Source: Amoebidium appalachense
Lineage: Eukaryota > Ichthyosporea
NCBI GenBank assembly: GCA_963693365.1
Contig: CAVNZM010000003.1
Span: forward strand, 13,020,001-13,084,000
Direction of reading: 5' to 3'
DNA length: 64,000 nt
Part shown: one piece after another, positions 18,339 through 28,085 of the stretch
How the letters are laid out: each line of letters starts with the position of its first letter
Numbering within the stretch: the stretch's first letter is position 1
Position numbers and translations under genes: made by a program
The notes under the pieces: generated by a model
Database searches by the model: none
What the model saw: the letters and a program-made list of their open reading frames with translations, nothing else
Told to the model about the DNA's origin: nothing

Positions 18339-20874
18339 ATGTCTTCTTCCACCCCCTCTCTCTCAGCCGCCAACTATGGCGAGGCCCCCCCTGCCTACGA
18401 GACCCTTCTGGCTCCCCATGTGCGCGCCCCCACCGGCAACTATGTGCGCCAGTATGTGCTTGTGTTCAGCGACAAGGCCCTGCCCAACAAACTCCCCACC
18501 GCCTTTGCCGACCTGCGCACCGTTGATATGCGTGAGCTGCCCGAGTCTGTCTTTGTCGCCAACTGCCGCTTTGCCAACAAGACCAGCCCCCTTGCCATCC
18601 GCCGCTCACTGCTGGACTCAGGTGTGGATGCCCCTGTGTGTGACGCCGTGCGCATCTACATGCCAGAACCCTCGCTTCATGAGTTCCTGTCGCGGTTCCC
18701 TGTCACCGACAAGGAGGCAAGCAAGCTGGCCACCTACCTGTTTCCGGCGGGGAGTGGCTATGATGGCAAGATGGTCCGCACTACCAGCACCAAGCCACGC
18801 AAAGTGTGCGTCTATGATGTCTTCAGCGCTATGGGGTAGGTGTCATGTGGTGTGCATCTCTATTCTTTTTAGCATCCCCTTCTGTGTTGCTTGTTCAAGT
18901 TGGTCATTTTTAGCATCTTGGACACAAGGGTCACTCTTTGTATTGTGGTGTTCATTCTATTTTTAGCATCTTGGACACAAGGGTCACTCTTTGTATTGTG
19001 GTGTTCATTCTATTTTTAGCATCTTGGACACAAGGGTCACTCTTCGTATTGTGGTGTTCATTCCATTTTTAGCATCTCGGACACAAGGGTCACTCTTCGT
19101 ATTGTGGTGTTCATTCCATTTTTAGTATCTCGGACACAAGGGTCACTCTTCGTATTGTGGTGTTCATTCCATTTTTAGCATCTCGGACACAAGGGTCACT
19201 CTTCGTATTGTGGTGTTCATTCCATTTTTAGCACCTTGGACACAAGGGTCACTCTTCGTATTGTGGTGTTCATTCCATTTTTAGCATCTTGGACACAAGG
19301 GTCACTCTTCGTATTGTGGTGTTCATTCCATTTTTAGCATCTTGGACACAAGGGTCACTCTTCGTATTGTGGTGTTCATTCCATTTTTAGCATCTTGGAC
19401 ACAAGGGTCACTCTTCGTATTGTGGTGTTCATTCCATTTTTAGCATCTTGGACACAAGGGTCACTCTTCGTATTGTGGTGTTCATTCCATTTTTAGCATC
19501 TTGGACACAAGGGTCACTCTTCGTATTGTGGTGTTCATTCCATTTTTAGCCTCAAATATCTATATTTAGCCACTTTGCGCTGTGTGTGTTCTGACTTTAT
19601 CTCGACCCTGCAGATACTCAAATCCCAGCAAGACTTGGAGCGACTTGATCGGCCGCCATCCTGACCTGGCCACAGCGGTGGCACTCGATTATCTCAGCGG
19701 CCAGTCCGCTGGAAAGATGGTCAAGCTGCTGGTGTGCGACGTCACCACCCTCGTCACTATCATCATGTCTTTGTCGGGCCGCAAGGCTTCTGTATTCCGT
19801 TTCAGTGCTGCCGAGCTGCTGGTGCGCTACATGGGGGGTGATGAGTCCCTTGTCGGCGAGATCCGCACCAACCGTCGCGTGCAAGAGACCCTGCCTGAGT
19901 CGCACCCTGCACGCATGTTCGGCGAGTCCGTCGAGTCCGGCAGCCTGCCCACCAACCAGAACCACGGCATCCTGGATGCCATGCGCAGCTTCTTCGAGAC
20001 CACGGTCAAGCCCATCATCGAGGACAAGGACAACACCATTCGCCAGCTCAAACGCAGCTTCGAGGACATGCAGGAGGGGCAGGCCCAGGCCTTGGCCACG
20101 ATGCAGGAGGGACAGGCCCTGGCCCTGGCGATGGTGAAGGAGGCACACGAGAAGCAGCTCCAGGTGTACAACGCCACCATGCGCGAGAAGGACATCATGC
20201 TGCAAGAGAAGTCCCTTATGCTTGCACAGGCAAACCAGGCCATCGCCGAGCATACCCGCATCACCCAGGCCCTCATTGAGCAGATGGAGTCCGACCCCAC
20301 CAACATCAACACCCGTGTCCTTCCCAGCGACCCCGACAAGTCGACGCTCGACGGCTTCCCCCACCTGCGTGCCCGGCTGGTCAACCTCCCCATCAGCATC
20401 GTTGGTGCCCTGTTTGAGGGTGAGACCAAGGGCCCCACCGAGTTGGTGCAGCAGTTTACCAACAGCGTGCTCAACGTGAACGTGTTGACTTCCAACACCT
20501 GCCGCACCATCAACACGCTCACCGCCCGGGGTGTCATTCAGAACGCCATCAAGCTGCGTGCCGAGGCCTGGGGCACACCTGTGCGCTACTGCACGGAGAT
20601 CACCGCACGTCAAGCATACACGGTCATCTGCAACACGGAGAAGTGGGTTGCCGACAACATGCCCCACATCCTCGGTACCCACGGCTACGGCAACTTGCGT
20701 GCTATCATGGCGCGGCAGTTTCCGGGTATCACCCCCCTATCGGTGGAGGGCACAACCCTGGAGGTTGTCCCCAAGCCCAGACAGCACAGGAAGGCAGGAA
20801 GGGGTAGCAAGAAGGCAGGCAAAAAGGGCAACAAGGCCCCATCCAGGGTGATGACCGACTACTTCGGTTGCTAA
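18339..20874 (+). CDS. spliced BRO-like protein with coiled coil
   Basis: Exon 1 is 18339-18835 and exon 2 is 19614-20874, giving 585 residues in phase 2. The junction is ATGGG|GTAGGT to CGACCCTGCAG|ATAC. The splice joins the halves of one motif, DVFSAMG and YSNPSKTWSDL. A segment with SVFRFSAAELLVRYMGGDES and EIRTNR follows. This pair is a BRO/KilA-N-like domain found in viral and protist proteins, also present in the 33945-35279 gene. Residues about 300-410 form a coiled coil rich in Gln/Glu/Met. The C-terminal domain (KLRAEAWG, ARQAYTVI) resembles that of the 12490 gene, so the two are paralogues. The end is Lys/Gly-rich and basic. AATAAA lies at 21130. A DNA-associated regulatory role is likely but not shown. 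Confidence 0.75.
18905..19553 (+). repeat. intronic 53-bp tandem repeat
   Basis: About twelve copies of a 53-base unit (TTTTTAGCATCTTGGACACA then AGGGTCACTC and TATTGTGGTGTTCATTC) fill most of the 778-base intron of the 18339 gene. The copies differ at only a few positions. No spacers, so not a CRISPR array. Confidence 0.9.
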
Positions 20875-21165
20875 ATGGTGGGAGCGGGATATAACATTGG
20901 TTCCGTTGTGTATGAATGTTTTAGTGTACAATTCTGAATGAAAGCTTGTATGAATGAGCCGATGTATGACATGTACAGTTGCGTATGAATGTTGTAGTGC
21001 ACATTTCTGAATGAAAGCTTGCATGAATGAGCCGATGTATGACATGTACAAACCATTAACAGCACCACACATCTGAACGAATGCCTACACTTTGACTGAA
21101 TCATAAAAAATTGGTATGAATGATGCTCGAATAAACCGAATGAATGGAAATCTGGGATTTGACAA
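20875..21165. other. 3' flank of 18339 gene
   Basis: Two imperfect ~70-base repeats built on GTATGAATGTT and GAATGAGCCGATGTATGACA, then AATAAA at 21130-21135. No gene. Confidence 0.5.
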
Positions 21166-21169
21166 GTGC

Positions 21170-21942
21170 TTGGTGCCCCCCCCCCCCCCTCCACCCCTAC
21201 AAACACACACATACACCCTCCCCCTCCACTTTCCACCCCCCCCCCCCACCTCCTTCCAAACACACACACACATATACACCTCCCACCCTCAGAGGCTCCC
21301 CTCATCCCTTCCAAACACACACACACAGACACACCCACCCTTCCAAACACACGAAAACATCCCCCCCCCCCCCCTCACTCCCCTCCAAACCCCCCCCCCC
21401 CCCCCCCCCCTTCAAACACACACACACACACACACCTCCCCCCCCCTTCCCCCCCCCCCCCCCCCCTTCCAAACACACACATATACACCTCCCACCCTCA
21501 GAGGCTCCCCTCATCCCTTCCAAACACACACACACACACACACACACCCTTCCAAACACACGAATACCCCTCCCCCTTCCCAACACACACATGTACACCT
21601 CCCCACCCTCAGAGGCTCCCCTCATCCCTTCCAAACACACACACACACACACACACCCACCCTTCCAAACACACGAATACCCCTCCCCCTTCCCAACACA
21701 CACATATACACCTCCCCACCCTCAGAGGCTCCCCTCATCCCTTCCAAACACACACACACACACCCACCCTTCCAAACACACGAAAACATCCCCCTCCCCC
21801 TCACTCCCCTCCAAACACCCCCCCCCCCCCCTTCAAACACACACACACACACCTCCCCTTCCCTCCCCCCTCCCCCTTCCAAAACACACACATATACCTC
21901 CCACCCTCAGAGGCTCTCCTCATCCCTTCCAAACACACACAC

Positions 21943-21999
<57 letters not shown>

Positions 22000-22197
22000 C
22001 CAAACACACGAATACCCCTCCCCCTTCCCAACACACACATATACACCTCCCACCCTCAGAGGCTCCCCTCATCCCTTCCAAACACACACACACACACACA
22101 CACACACCCTTCCAAACACACGAAAACATCCCCCCTCCCCCTCACTCCCCTCCAAACACACACACACACACACACCTCCCCCCCCCCTCCCCCCCTT

Positions 22198-22232
<35 letters not shown>

Positions 22233-22400
22233 CCCCCCCTCCCCCCCCCCCCTTCAAACACACACACACACACACACACACCTCCCCCTTCCCCCCCCCC
22301 CCCCCCTTTCAAACACACACACACACCTCCCCCTTCCCTCCCTCCCCCCTCCCCTACAAAAACACACACCTCCCCCCCCTCCTGGGAAAACTGTGTGTGA
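21170..22400. repeat. C/T and CA tandem array
   Basis: Five or more units with CACCCTCAGAGGCTCCCCTC and ATCCCTTCCAAACACACACA, separated by C-rich and CA runs. All three plus frames stay open for hundreds of codons purely through composition. Confidence 0.85.
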
Positions 22401-22467
22401 GGGGGGGGGGGGGATTCACAAATGCCACCCAATTCAACACATTGCTGAATTTATTTGCCACCGCAGC

Positions 22468-23280
22468 CTAAAAGGCTGGTATCACACACGAAGTGAGTGG
22501 CTCCTGATCTGATTCTCGCGAACGCTTCCTGTTGTTGACAGCCCCACGTAGAGCCTCCGTGTAGGTTGGTGTGTCACGGTGCTCGTTGCGCCAGGCCACC
22601 ACCTTGCGCCAGAAACGTTCCATGTGGGGTAGTTTTGCGGCAAACCATGCACGGTCGCGCTTGACTTCGACAATCATCATCTCTTCTTCTTGTGCACACG
22701 TCTGTGGCTTGTAATCGACAAAGTCGCAGACTTCTAGGTCCAACACCTCCATCAAAACCTGCACCTGGGCCATATAGTGCGGCGGCACCTCTCCTGTGAT
22801 GGGGCGTGTGACCGGGCATTTGATTTCTACCAGCCGTCCGCATGTCGTGACTCGGTCCGGGGAACCAGCCAGGAAGTCTATGGTCAGGTGCTTGCACAAT
22901 CCAAATGACAACAGTGCACGGCCGGTGGCCTGTGCGTATCTTGCAGCAGCCACCGGTTCGTATTTGTGGCCATGCTGAGTGAAGACACCAAAGTCGTTTG
23001 TTCGCAGGCCCACTTTCAGCTCGAAGGCCTTCTCGTTGCTGCAGTACTTGTTCTCGCCGATAACGGAGCCCACATCGGATGCAGTCAGATGGTTCTTACG
23101 CTGCTGCAGCCACTCCTCCGTGCCCTGCTCGTTCGACAATCCAGCCTGTCGCTGGACAAGGGCCTGCACGTTGGGATGTAGGGGCACCTCGCTCAGCAGG
23201 AGGGGGGCCAGCACGCCGACGTGGTGGGGTATGGCAGAATGGTCCGGGCGGCGAGGGGACAGGCAGAGAGTCGCCTCCAT
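22468..23280 (-). CDS. YqaJ/lambda-type exonuclease
   Basis: 270 residues from ATG 23278-23280; an upstream GTG could add seven. The fold family is clear: EEWLQQRKNHLTASDVGSVIG (residues ~55-75) is the entry motif. Likely metal-binding residues are E108 (HKYEP), D142 (GSPDRV), E152 and K154 (EIKCP), and Q172 (MAQVQ). Such enzymes resect double-stranded DNA 5' to 3' and work with a strand-annealing protein in viral recombination and concatemer processing. The usual partner may be a ssDNA-binding protein; the 24123 gene nearby is a candidate by position only. Minus-strand AATAAA at 22450-22455 lies just past the stop, and a TTAAATA box lies near 23320. Length is typical for the family. Confidence 0.88.
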   Translation of the reverse strand: MEATLCLSPRRPDHSAIPHHVGVLAPLLLSEVPLHPNVQALVQRQAGLSNEQGTEEWLQQRKNHLTASDVGSVIGENKYCSNEKAFELKVGLRTNDFGVFTQHGHKYEPVAAARYAQATGRALLSFGLCKHLTIDFLAGSPDRVTTCGRLVEIKCPVTRPITGEVPPHYMAQVQVLMEVLDLEVCDFVDYKPQTCAQEEEMMIVEVKRDRAWFAAKLPHMERFWRKVVAWRNEHRDTPTYTEALRGAVNNRKRSRESDQEPLTSCVIPAF

Positions 23281-23620
23281 GCTGCATGTGCACGAATGCA
23301 CCTGTTGTGGACATGCTGTGTGTATTTAACATGCAATTGGCACAGTGTGTGTGTTTTGTATGCATGTTTGTTGAGTGCAAACAAGACCTGTTTGGACGCG
23401 GGTGCACTTTAGCGCCTCTTGGGGCGCGACTTTCGGCGCTTTGTTTTGGAGAGGAAGGGCACAAGAAATTTGAGTGAACCGGACCGCTTGGACCTGTGTG
23501 AGCGCCGTCCCTTTCTGCGTGGAGCCATTTTGGGGTTGGATAGTTAACTTTGTAGTCAATATATTTCCGCGCTACTCCAAAAAGCCGCTATTTGCCTTTG
23601 TTTATCTCGCACCCAGCGCC
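23281..23620. other. intergenic
   Basis: No gene supported. Contains the probable promoter of the exonuclease and the 3' end region of the 23621 ORF. Confidence 0.4.
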
Positions 23621-23944
23621 TTAAATGGCGCGCAGATATGTCCGCACACGGGCCTCGGCGATTGCTGCGGCGCTCTGAGATGAACCAGGAGCGCCCTGAT
23701 TGCCGCTGGCAAATGCTGCTGCAATGCTCCGCTCAAGGTCCATACGTACGGTGCATGCCTTTCTAATGAGGCCGGGTGTGGGTGTTCGGACGGGGAGCAG
23801 AGTAGATGTGCGCAGGTCAATTAGCAAAGTGGGACGGACAGAAGGAAGCCGTGGGTGGCCCTGGCTAACTTGAAGTGGGGGGAGGGAAGGGAGGGAAGAG
23901 AGGGGAGCAGGTCTTATGGGTATGGTATTGGCTGGTTCAGACAT
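23621..23944 (-). CDS. hypothetical protein
   Basis: 107 residues from ATG 23942-23944, divergent from the spliced 24123 gene. Pro/Leu/Ser-rich N-terminal half, then a helical end (LERSIAAAFASGNQ, AAAIAEARVRTYLRAI). The upstream sequence is a T/A run on this strand. No family recognised; the clean frame in a gene-dense region is the main support. Confidence 0.4.
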   Translation of the reverse strand: MSEPANTIPIRPAPLSSLPSLPPLQVSQGHPRLPSVRPTLLIDLRTSTLLPVRTPTPGLIRKACTVRMDLERSIAAAFASGNQGAPGSSQSAAAIAEARVRTYLRAI

Positions 23945-24054
23945 TTGTGGTTTTGTGTGGGATTAAAAAAAACGCCAATGTGGACCGGGAATGTGTAAAA
24001 GGCCATACTGGCCAAATGGACGTTGTTGTGTAGCTTGGGTGGTCCAAGACCGTG

Positions 24055-24061
24055 TATAAAA
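24055..24061 (+). promoter_or_regulatory. TATA box of 24123 gene
   Basis: TATAAAA, 62 bases before ATG 24123, a canonical RNA polymerase II core promoter position. Confidence 0.6.
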
Positions 24062-24122
24062 GCAGTCACACCAAGCAATTACCGACACAGTCGCAACAGA
24101 AGCCTGCAAGGCAAGCATCAAA

Positions 24123-25257
24123 ATGATCACAGTCATCAACGAAGAAAACTGCATTGTCGAGTGGAAGGACATTGACCCTGAAAATGGCCAAGACATTACT
24201 TTTGCACAGGTAGTGCCCCCCCCCCCCCCTCCCCCCCCTCCCCCGGGTCCCTTCTAAACATATACACTTGTGTCCTTGTGGTTAGTTTTGATTGGATGGC
24301 ACCACCGTAAATCCCATGCAGTTGCTGACACAGCCCACACAGCCCATCCGTCCCAAGCAGGGCTCGCTGGCAAACCCCAAGAACTTCTCTCTGCCGCTGC
24401 GGGTGCTTGTGCGCGGACAGCCCGTGGCCCTGCGAGTGATTACCCCTCCCCTTCGTGTGGTTGGCAAGACAAGCTGGCAGAACCGCTGGACCCACCTGGA
24501 CATGTCTACCCGTGGCGACCATGACGTGTTTGCGTTTGTCTCCATGCTGGAAAACCTGGAGAAATTGGCCCTCAACACGGTGCTGCAACGGTACACCAGC
24601 CTGTTCCCGCTCAAGAACAAGGTGCCTACGTTCGAGGCCCTGAAAGAGGACAAGTTCAGCTCTGCCGTACGTGTGGAGTACTCCATCCTCAAGCTCAAGA
24701 TGCCTGATGTGGTTGACAACGTGCCCTCTTCACCCCTGAGGGGGAGAGGATTGTGGACATGGACCAGGTAACTTGCCCCCCCCCCCCCCCCCCTCCTACC
24801 CTGTTCCTACCCACATGTCCCCCCCCCTCCCTGGCTCTTCTATCCTCTGTCCCCCCCCCCTGCCTTCCTACCCACATGCCCCCCCCCCCTCCCCCCTCCT
24901 TCTACCCTGTTCCTACCCACATGACCCCCCCCCTCCCCGGCTTCCCCCTGTTGCTAACCTTGCACCCTGCAGCTGGAAGGCACCATTGCCCGGCGCCCCT
25001 ATGCCCGTCTGGCCATCGAGTTTGCCGACATCTACTTTGACGCCCAGAGAGACATCTTCCGCACCCGCCTCTACGTCAAACAGGTGCGCTTTATGCGCGC
25101 ACAGCCCGCCACCCAGGGCGGCTACTTCCTCACAAGCCTGGTGGTGCCGGGGGAACCCGATGAAGACGAGGCCATGGCCACTGAGGACGTTCACCCTGCT
25201 GATGCTACGGCCGTTATGTCAGAGGCCACCGAGGACGCTGAGGGGCACCACGAGTAG
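24123..25257 (+). CDS. spliced conserved viral protein, possible ssDNA-binding
   Basis: Exon 1 is 24123-24209 (29 codons, donor CAG|GTAGTG). Exon 2 probably begins at 24322 (acceptor ATGCAG, phase 0) and ends at 24769 (donor CAG|GTAACT). Exon 3 is 24973-25257 (acceptor CACCCTGCAG). Both introns are C-rich. Exon 2 reads FSLPLRVLVRG, then DKFSSAVRVEYSILKLKMP. Near 24730 the frame is off by one base beside a CCC run, and the other frame continues as FTPEGERIVDMD to the donor. Exon 3 reads ARLAIEFADIYFDAQRDIF, then LYVKQVRF and an acidic tail. The pattern resembles a small family in other large DNA viruses that I suspect binds single-stranded DNA; that function is weakly held. Exons 1 and 3 and the shared layout are well supported; the frameshift is real or an error. 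Confidence 0.6.
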
Positions 25258-25318
25258 TGTTTTGTGTGTGTGTGTGAGTGTGTGTCTGAGCGCCAAATTG
25301 TTCAGTGGCAGACTAATG

Positions 25319-25328
25319 TTATATAAAC
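25319..25328 (+). promoter_or_regulatory. TATA box of VLTF3-like gene
   Basis: TTATATAAAC, about 85 bases before ATG 25411 and 115 before ATG 25444. The previous gene's AATAAA follows at 25384, so the two transcription units overlap. Confidence 0.5.
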
Positions 25329-25410
25329 GTCCATATTGCCGTTGGCAGGCCCAACCATTGTTTTTTGTTCGTGTATTTACTTGAATAAAAAGGCACTTCA
25401 CGCAAATTAT

Positions 25411-26514
25411 ATGGGATTATTTGCAGCAACTCTGTTCACAACAATGGCTACAGTTGCTCGCCTACCCTCTGGCCGTGTGGGTAAACGCAGGCTGCGCCAA
25501 AAGTATGGCACCAAAGGCCGTGACCCCTTGCACAAATATCGCGAGAAGTATATCTTCATAGAAGACTATGTCATGCAGCACATCGAGGGGAGTGCGGCCG
25601 GTGACCCTGAGTTTCTACTGGACATACTCCCCCACATGTCGAAACACTACTGCGACAAGGTGCCCATGTGCTTCCATGAGGAACTGGGATTTGTGCCAGT
25701 CAGCACCACTACTGCGCACACCCGACCAGCCTTCCAGTTTCAGGCCGTGTCCCCGGTGGCCTCCGATGCCGAGCAGGAGCCCAGCGACCCCGACTCACAG
25801 GGCAGCTACGAGCCCCCTGACAATCCAGACTCACCCATCCGCAGACGTACACCTGCAAGACTGTCTACTCTGGTGGAGCCTGCACCTCTCGCAGAGGCAG
25901 ACACGGGCCCAACCCCGGAGGAGGAGGATGAGTGGACCCGCCAGCGCACCCACCCCCCCGAGTACTGTGACCACGTCACCCTGCGGCGCAACCAGCCATA
26001 CCTCGTGCAGAACCACTTTGTGGAGGGCCTTGCGTGCCTGCAGGCAAAGGAGACACTGGTGGTGCCCCGGAAGGTACTTGACATTGTGAGCGAGGAGCTG
26101 GGCAGCCTGTGTCGCAGCCGGGCAGACCTGACCCTGTATGGCAAGGTGCGGCGCTGCCTTCAGACACACCGCCAGTCCCGGTACTACCGCAACATCCCGC
26201 AGATCTGCGAAAAGGCCCTGCAGTGCCAGGTGCCCAAGCTCACACACGAGCAGGAGGTGACCGTTCGGCGGTATTTCAGCGACACGTTCCGTGCCTTCAT
26301 GGAGGCCAACACACAGCGGATAAACTTTCTGAGCCTGAACTATGTGCTCTTCAAACTGTTTGAGCTTGCCGGCTTGAAGGACTACACTGCTCTTGTTCCC
26401 GGCCTTCGCAGCCGGGAAAAGGTTGCGGAACACGACAGTGCGTGGGAATCTATCTGCAACATAAATGGCTGGCGCTTTGTCAAGACCGCACCGATCCCCC
26501 GGTGCTTCCAGTGA
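25411..26514 (+). CDS. VLTF3-like late transcription factor (poxvirus A2 family)
   Basis: 367 residues from ATG 25411, the first ATG after the TATA box; ATG 25444 (MATVARL) is an alternative. The C-terminal 190 residues carry the family pattern: YLVQNHFVEGLACLQAKETL, VVPRKVLDIVSEEL, TLYGKVRRCL, RYYRNIPQI, KLTHEQEVTVRRYF, INFLSLNYVLFKLFEL and a final LRSREKVAEHDSAWESIC. VLTF3 is a core gene of nucleocytoviruses that supports late transcription with the viral polymerase. The N-terminal half is basic then Pro/Glu-rich and variable; the zinc-ribbon cysteines often seen upstream are not evident here. AATAAA lies near 26575. This gene is the best anchor for assigning the window to Nucleocytoviricota. 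Confidence 0.88.
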   Translation: MGLFAATLFTTMATVARLPSGRVGKRRLRQKYGTKGRDPLHKYREKYIFIEDYVMQHIEGSAAGDPEFLLDILPHMSKHYCDKVPMCFHEELGFVPVSTTTAHTRPAFQFQAVSPVASDAEQEPSDPDSQGSYEPPDNPDSPIRRRTPARLSTLVEPAPLAEADTGPTPEEEDEWTRQRTHPPEYCDHVTLRRNQPYLVQNHFVEGLACLQAKETLVVPRKVLDIVSEELGSLCRSRADLTLYGKVRRCLQTHRQSRYYRNIPQICEKALQCQVPKLTHEQEVTVRRYFSDTFRAFMEANTQRINFLSLNYVLFKLFELAGLKDYTALVPGLRSREKVAEHDSAWESICNINGWRFVKTAPIPRCFQ

Positions 26515-26907
26515 TTTGAACTTGTAAAGGCAAGATCATGGCAACGTGTTTGTGTTCATGTTGGTTGTATTCAACAATAAAACAACTCGGAGAACCTACA
26601 GAGTTAAAAGAGCGAAATTAGCACCACAAGCACGCACAGGGCCACTCCCCTGCAGTCAATGCAATCGACACACAAGTTTATACTAACACAATGAAAGCAG
26701 ACAAGGCATGGGCGCCATTGTGGCGGTGCGGGTGTAGTGCCTTTTGCTTTTGCCCCCGCCGGCGACCTCGTGTTTCTGCTGGGGTGCGGCGACGGCATCC
26801 GCAGACGATTTCAACGAATAAATCTGCCCCAAAGTGCATCAACCATTGATACCGACACACTGGTTGTAATTCTTTTTTTTATCGAACCATCAAAAGCAGA
26901 CTGTAAC
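26515..26907. other. intergenic
   Basis: AATAAA near 26575 ends the VLTF3-like transcript. The rest (26600-26900) has short frames on both strands without domain signals; a T run and ATCGAACC precede the 26908 gene. Confidence 0.4.
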
Positions 26908-27225
26908 ATGGGAGAAGACTTTGCAAGCAGTTTTGGCAGTGCCGTGTCATCCCCAGGGGCCAGCATGGCAGATACCAGTGTCTACGAGGAGCCGGCAGAG
27001 GTGTGGTGGGTGCTGCGGATAGCCCCTTGGCTGGTGGGTGGTGGGTGCATGGCACTGGCGATTGCCATGGGGCTGAGCGCCGTTGTGCAGCGGCTGTGGT
27101 ACCAGGACAGGCCCCTGCCCTTGTCGGTCAAGGGGGGCTTGACCATTGTCGGTGCCGTGCTGGCGGGAGTTGTGCTGTGGTGGCTGGGTGTGATTGCACC
27201 TGGGCCTAGGGTGTTTGCCTGGTGA
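26908..27225 (+). CDS. two-pass membrane protein
   Basis: 105 residues from ATG 26908. After ~32 polar residues there are two hydrophobic segments, WWVLRIAPWLVGGGCMALAI (about residues 31-55) and GGLTIVGAVLAGVVLWWLGV (about 76-97), joined by a short basic loop. No signal peptide cleavage site is evident. Small two-helix proteins are common virion-membrane components in nucleocytoviruses, but no specific family is recognised. Confidence 0.6.
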   Translation: MGEDFASSFGSAVSSPGASMADTSVYEEPAEVWWVLRIAPWLVGGGCMALAIAMGLSAVVQRLWYQDRPLPLSVKGGLTIVGAVLAGVVLWWLGVIAPGPRVFAW

Positions 27226-27354
27226 CATGGACCCCCTCCCCCCCTCCTCCTCTAACCCCCCCTCCTCCAACCCCCCCCCTCCTCCAACCCCCCCCCTCCT
27301 CCAACCCCCCCCCCCCCCCCCCTCCCCCCCCCCCGGTGGTGCGCAATGTGAGCC

Positions 27355-28038
27355 CTACTGGCTCACCAGCCGCCGGGCCTCGTCGACAAGCTGTCGGGGA
27401 TAGCTGTGCAGTGCCGTCTGGAAAAAGGCCTCTCCCTCGGCAACATACCGCTTGTAATAGTAGCCCAGCACCAACCCCGCAGATGCCGTTGTCAGTGTCA
27501 GCTTCTCCGGGCTGGCTGGGTCCAACACATACACCTTGTTCGACGACACATGCAGCCCCAACACAAACCAGCGGGCCTGCAGCACGTGTGTCCCCCAGGC
27601 GCTCCGTGTGCACCGCACGGCCACAAAGCCGTGCTTTTTTGCGGCCTGTAGGGCAGCCACTATGTTGGGGTCTGTGTGGGCAATGAGGTTCTTGGCATCA
27701 TGCACGTCCACGTGGACCATCATTGCCAGACTCGCAGTGATAGGGGCTGCCATGGGCCACGACAACACACCGTCGTGGCTGAGGGGGCTGCATATGGCCT
27801 CGGCTGCCTCTCTCACACCGGTGTGTGCAAGCAGGGCCTGTGCGGCTGCTAGGCCCCCCCGGTCATACTTCATCATGTCTATCCTGTCTTCGGGGCCACG
27901 GCCTGGCACCGAATTCAGAGCGCTGACCAGAAACCAGATGCTGTTGTACACAGCTGCGGCAGCCGTGTCTCGGGCCTCGGCAGGCACCCTCTTGGGCAAA
28001 ACCTCCATGAACAGAGACTGGTCATTTGTGGCGGGCAT
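27355..28038 (-). CDS. hypothetical protein
   Basis: 227 residues from ATG 28036-28038, divergent from the 28086 gene with 47 bases between starts. Mixed alpha/beta composition with VYNSIWFLVSALNSVPG, LAMMVHVDVHDAKNLIAHTD and WFVLGLHVSSNKVYVLD. No cysteine clusters or membrane spans. A C/T-rich tract at 27230-27350 separates its end from the previous gene. No family recognised; codon use and length support a real gene. Confidence 0.6.
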   Translation of the reverse strand: MPATNDQSLFMEVLPKRVPAEARDTAAAAVYNSIWFLVSALNSVPGRGPEDRIDMMKYDRGGLAAAQALLAHTGVREAAEAICSPLSHDGVLSWPMAAPITASLAMMVHVDVHDAKNLIAHTDPNIVAALQAAKKHGFVAVRCTRSAWGTHVLQARWFVLGLHVSSNKVYVLDPASPEKLTLTTASAGLVLGYYYKRYVAEGEAFFQTALHSYPRQLVDEARRLVSQ

Positions 28039-28085
28039 GGTTGTGTCTCAGAGGTGCGCAGAAAAAAAGTGAGTGCCTCTTTCAA

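Noticed and set aside
18905-19553. Regular 53-bp repeats as a CRISPR array
   Set aside because: Units are contiguous with no unique spacers and lie inside an intron.
19618-20682. 354-codon minus-strand frame opposite the 18339 gene
   Set aside because: Antisense shadow of exon 2; no domain, no promoter.
21116-22512. Three plus frames of over 400 codons
   Set aside because: Translations of CA and C/T repeats (Thr/His/Pro only); open in all frames at once.
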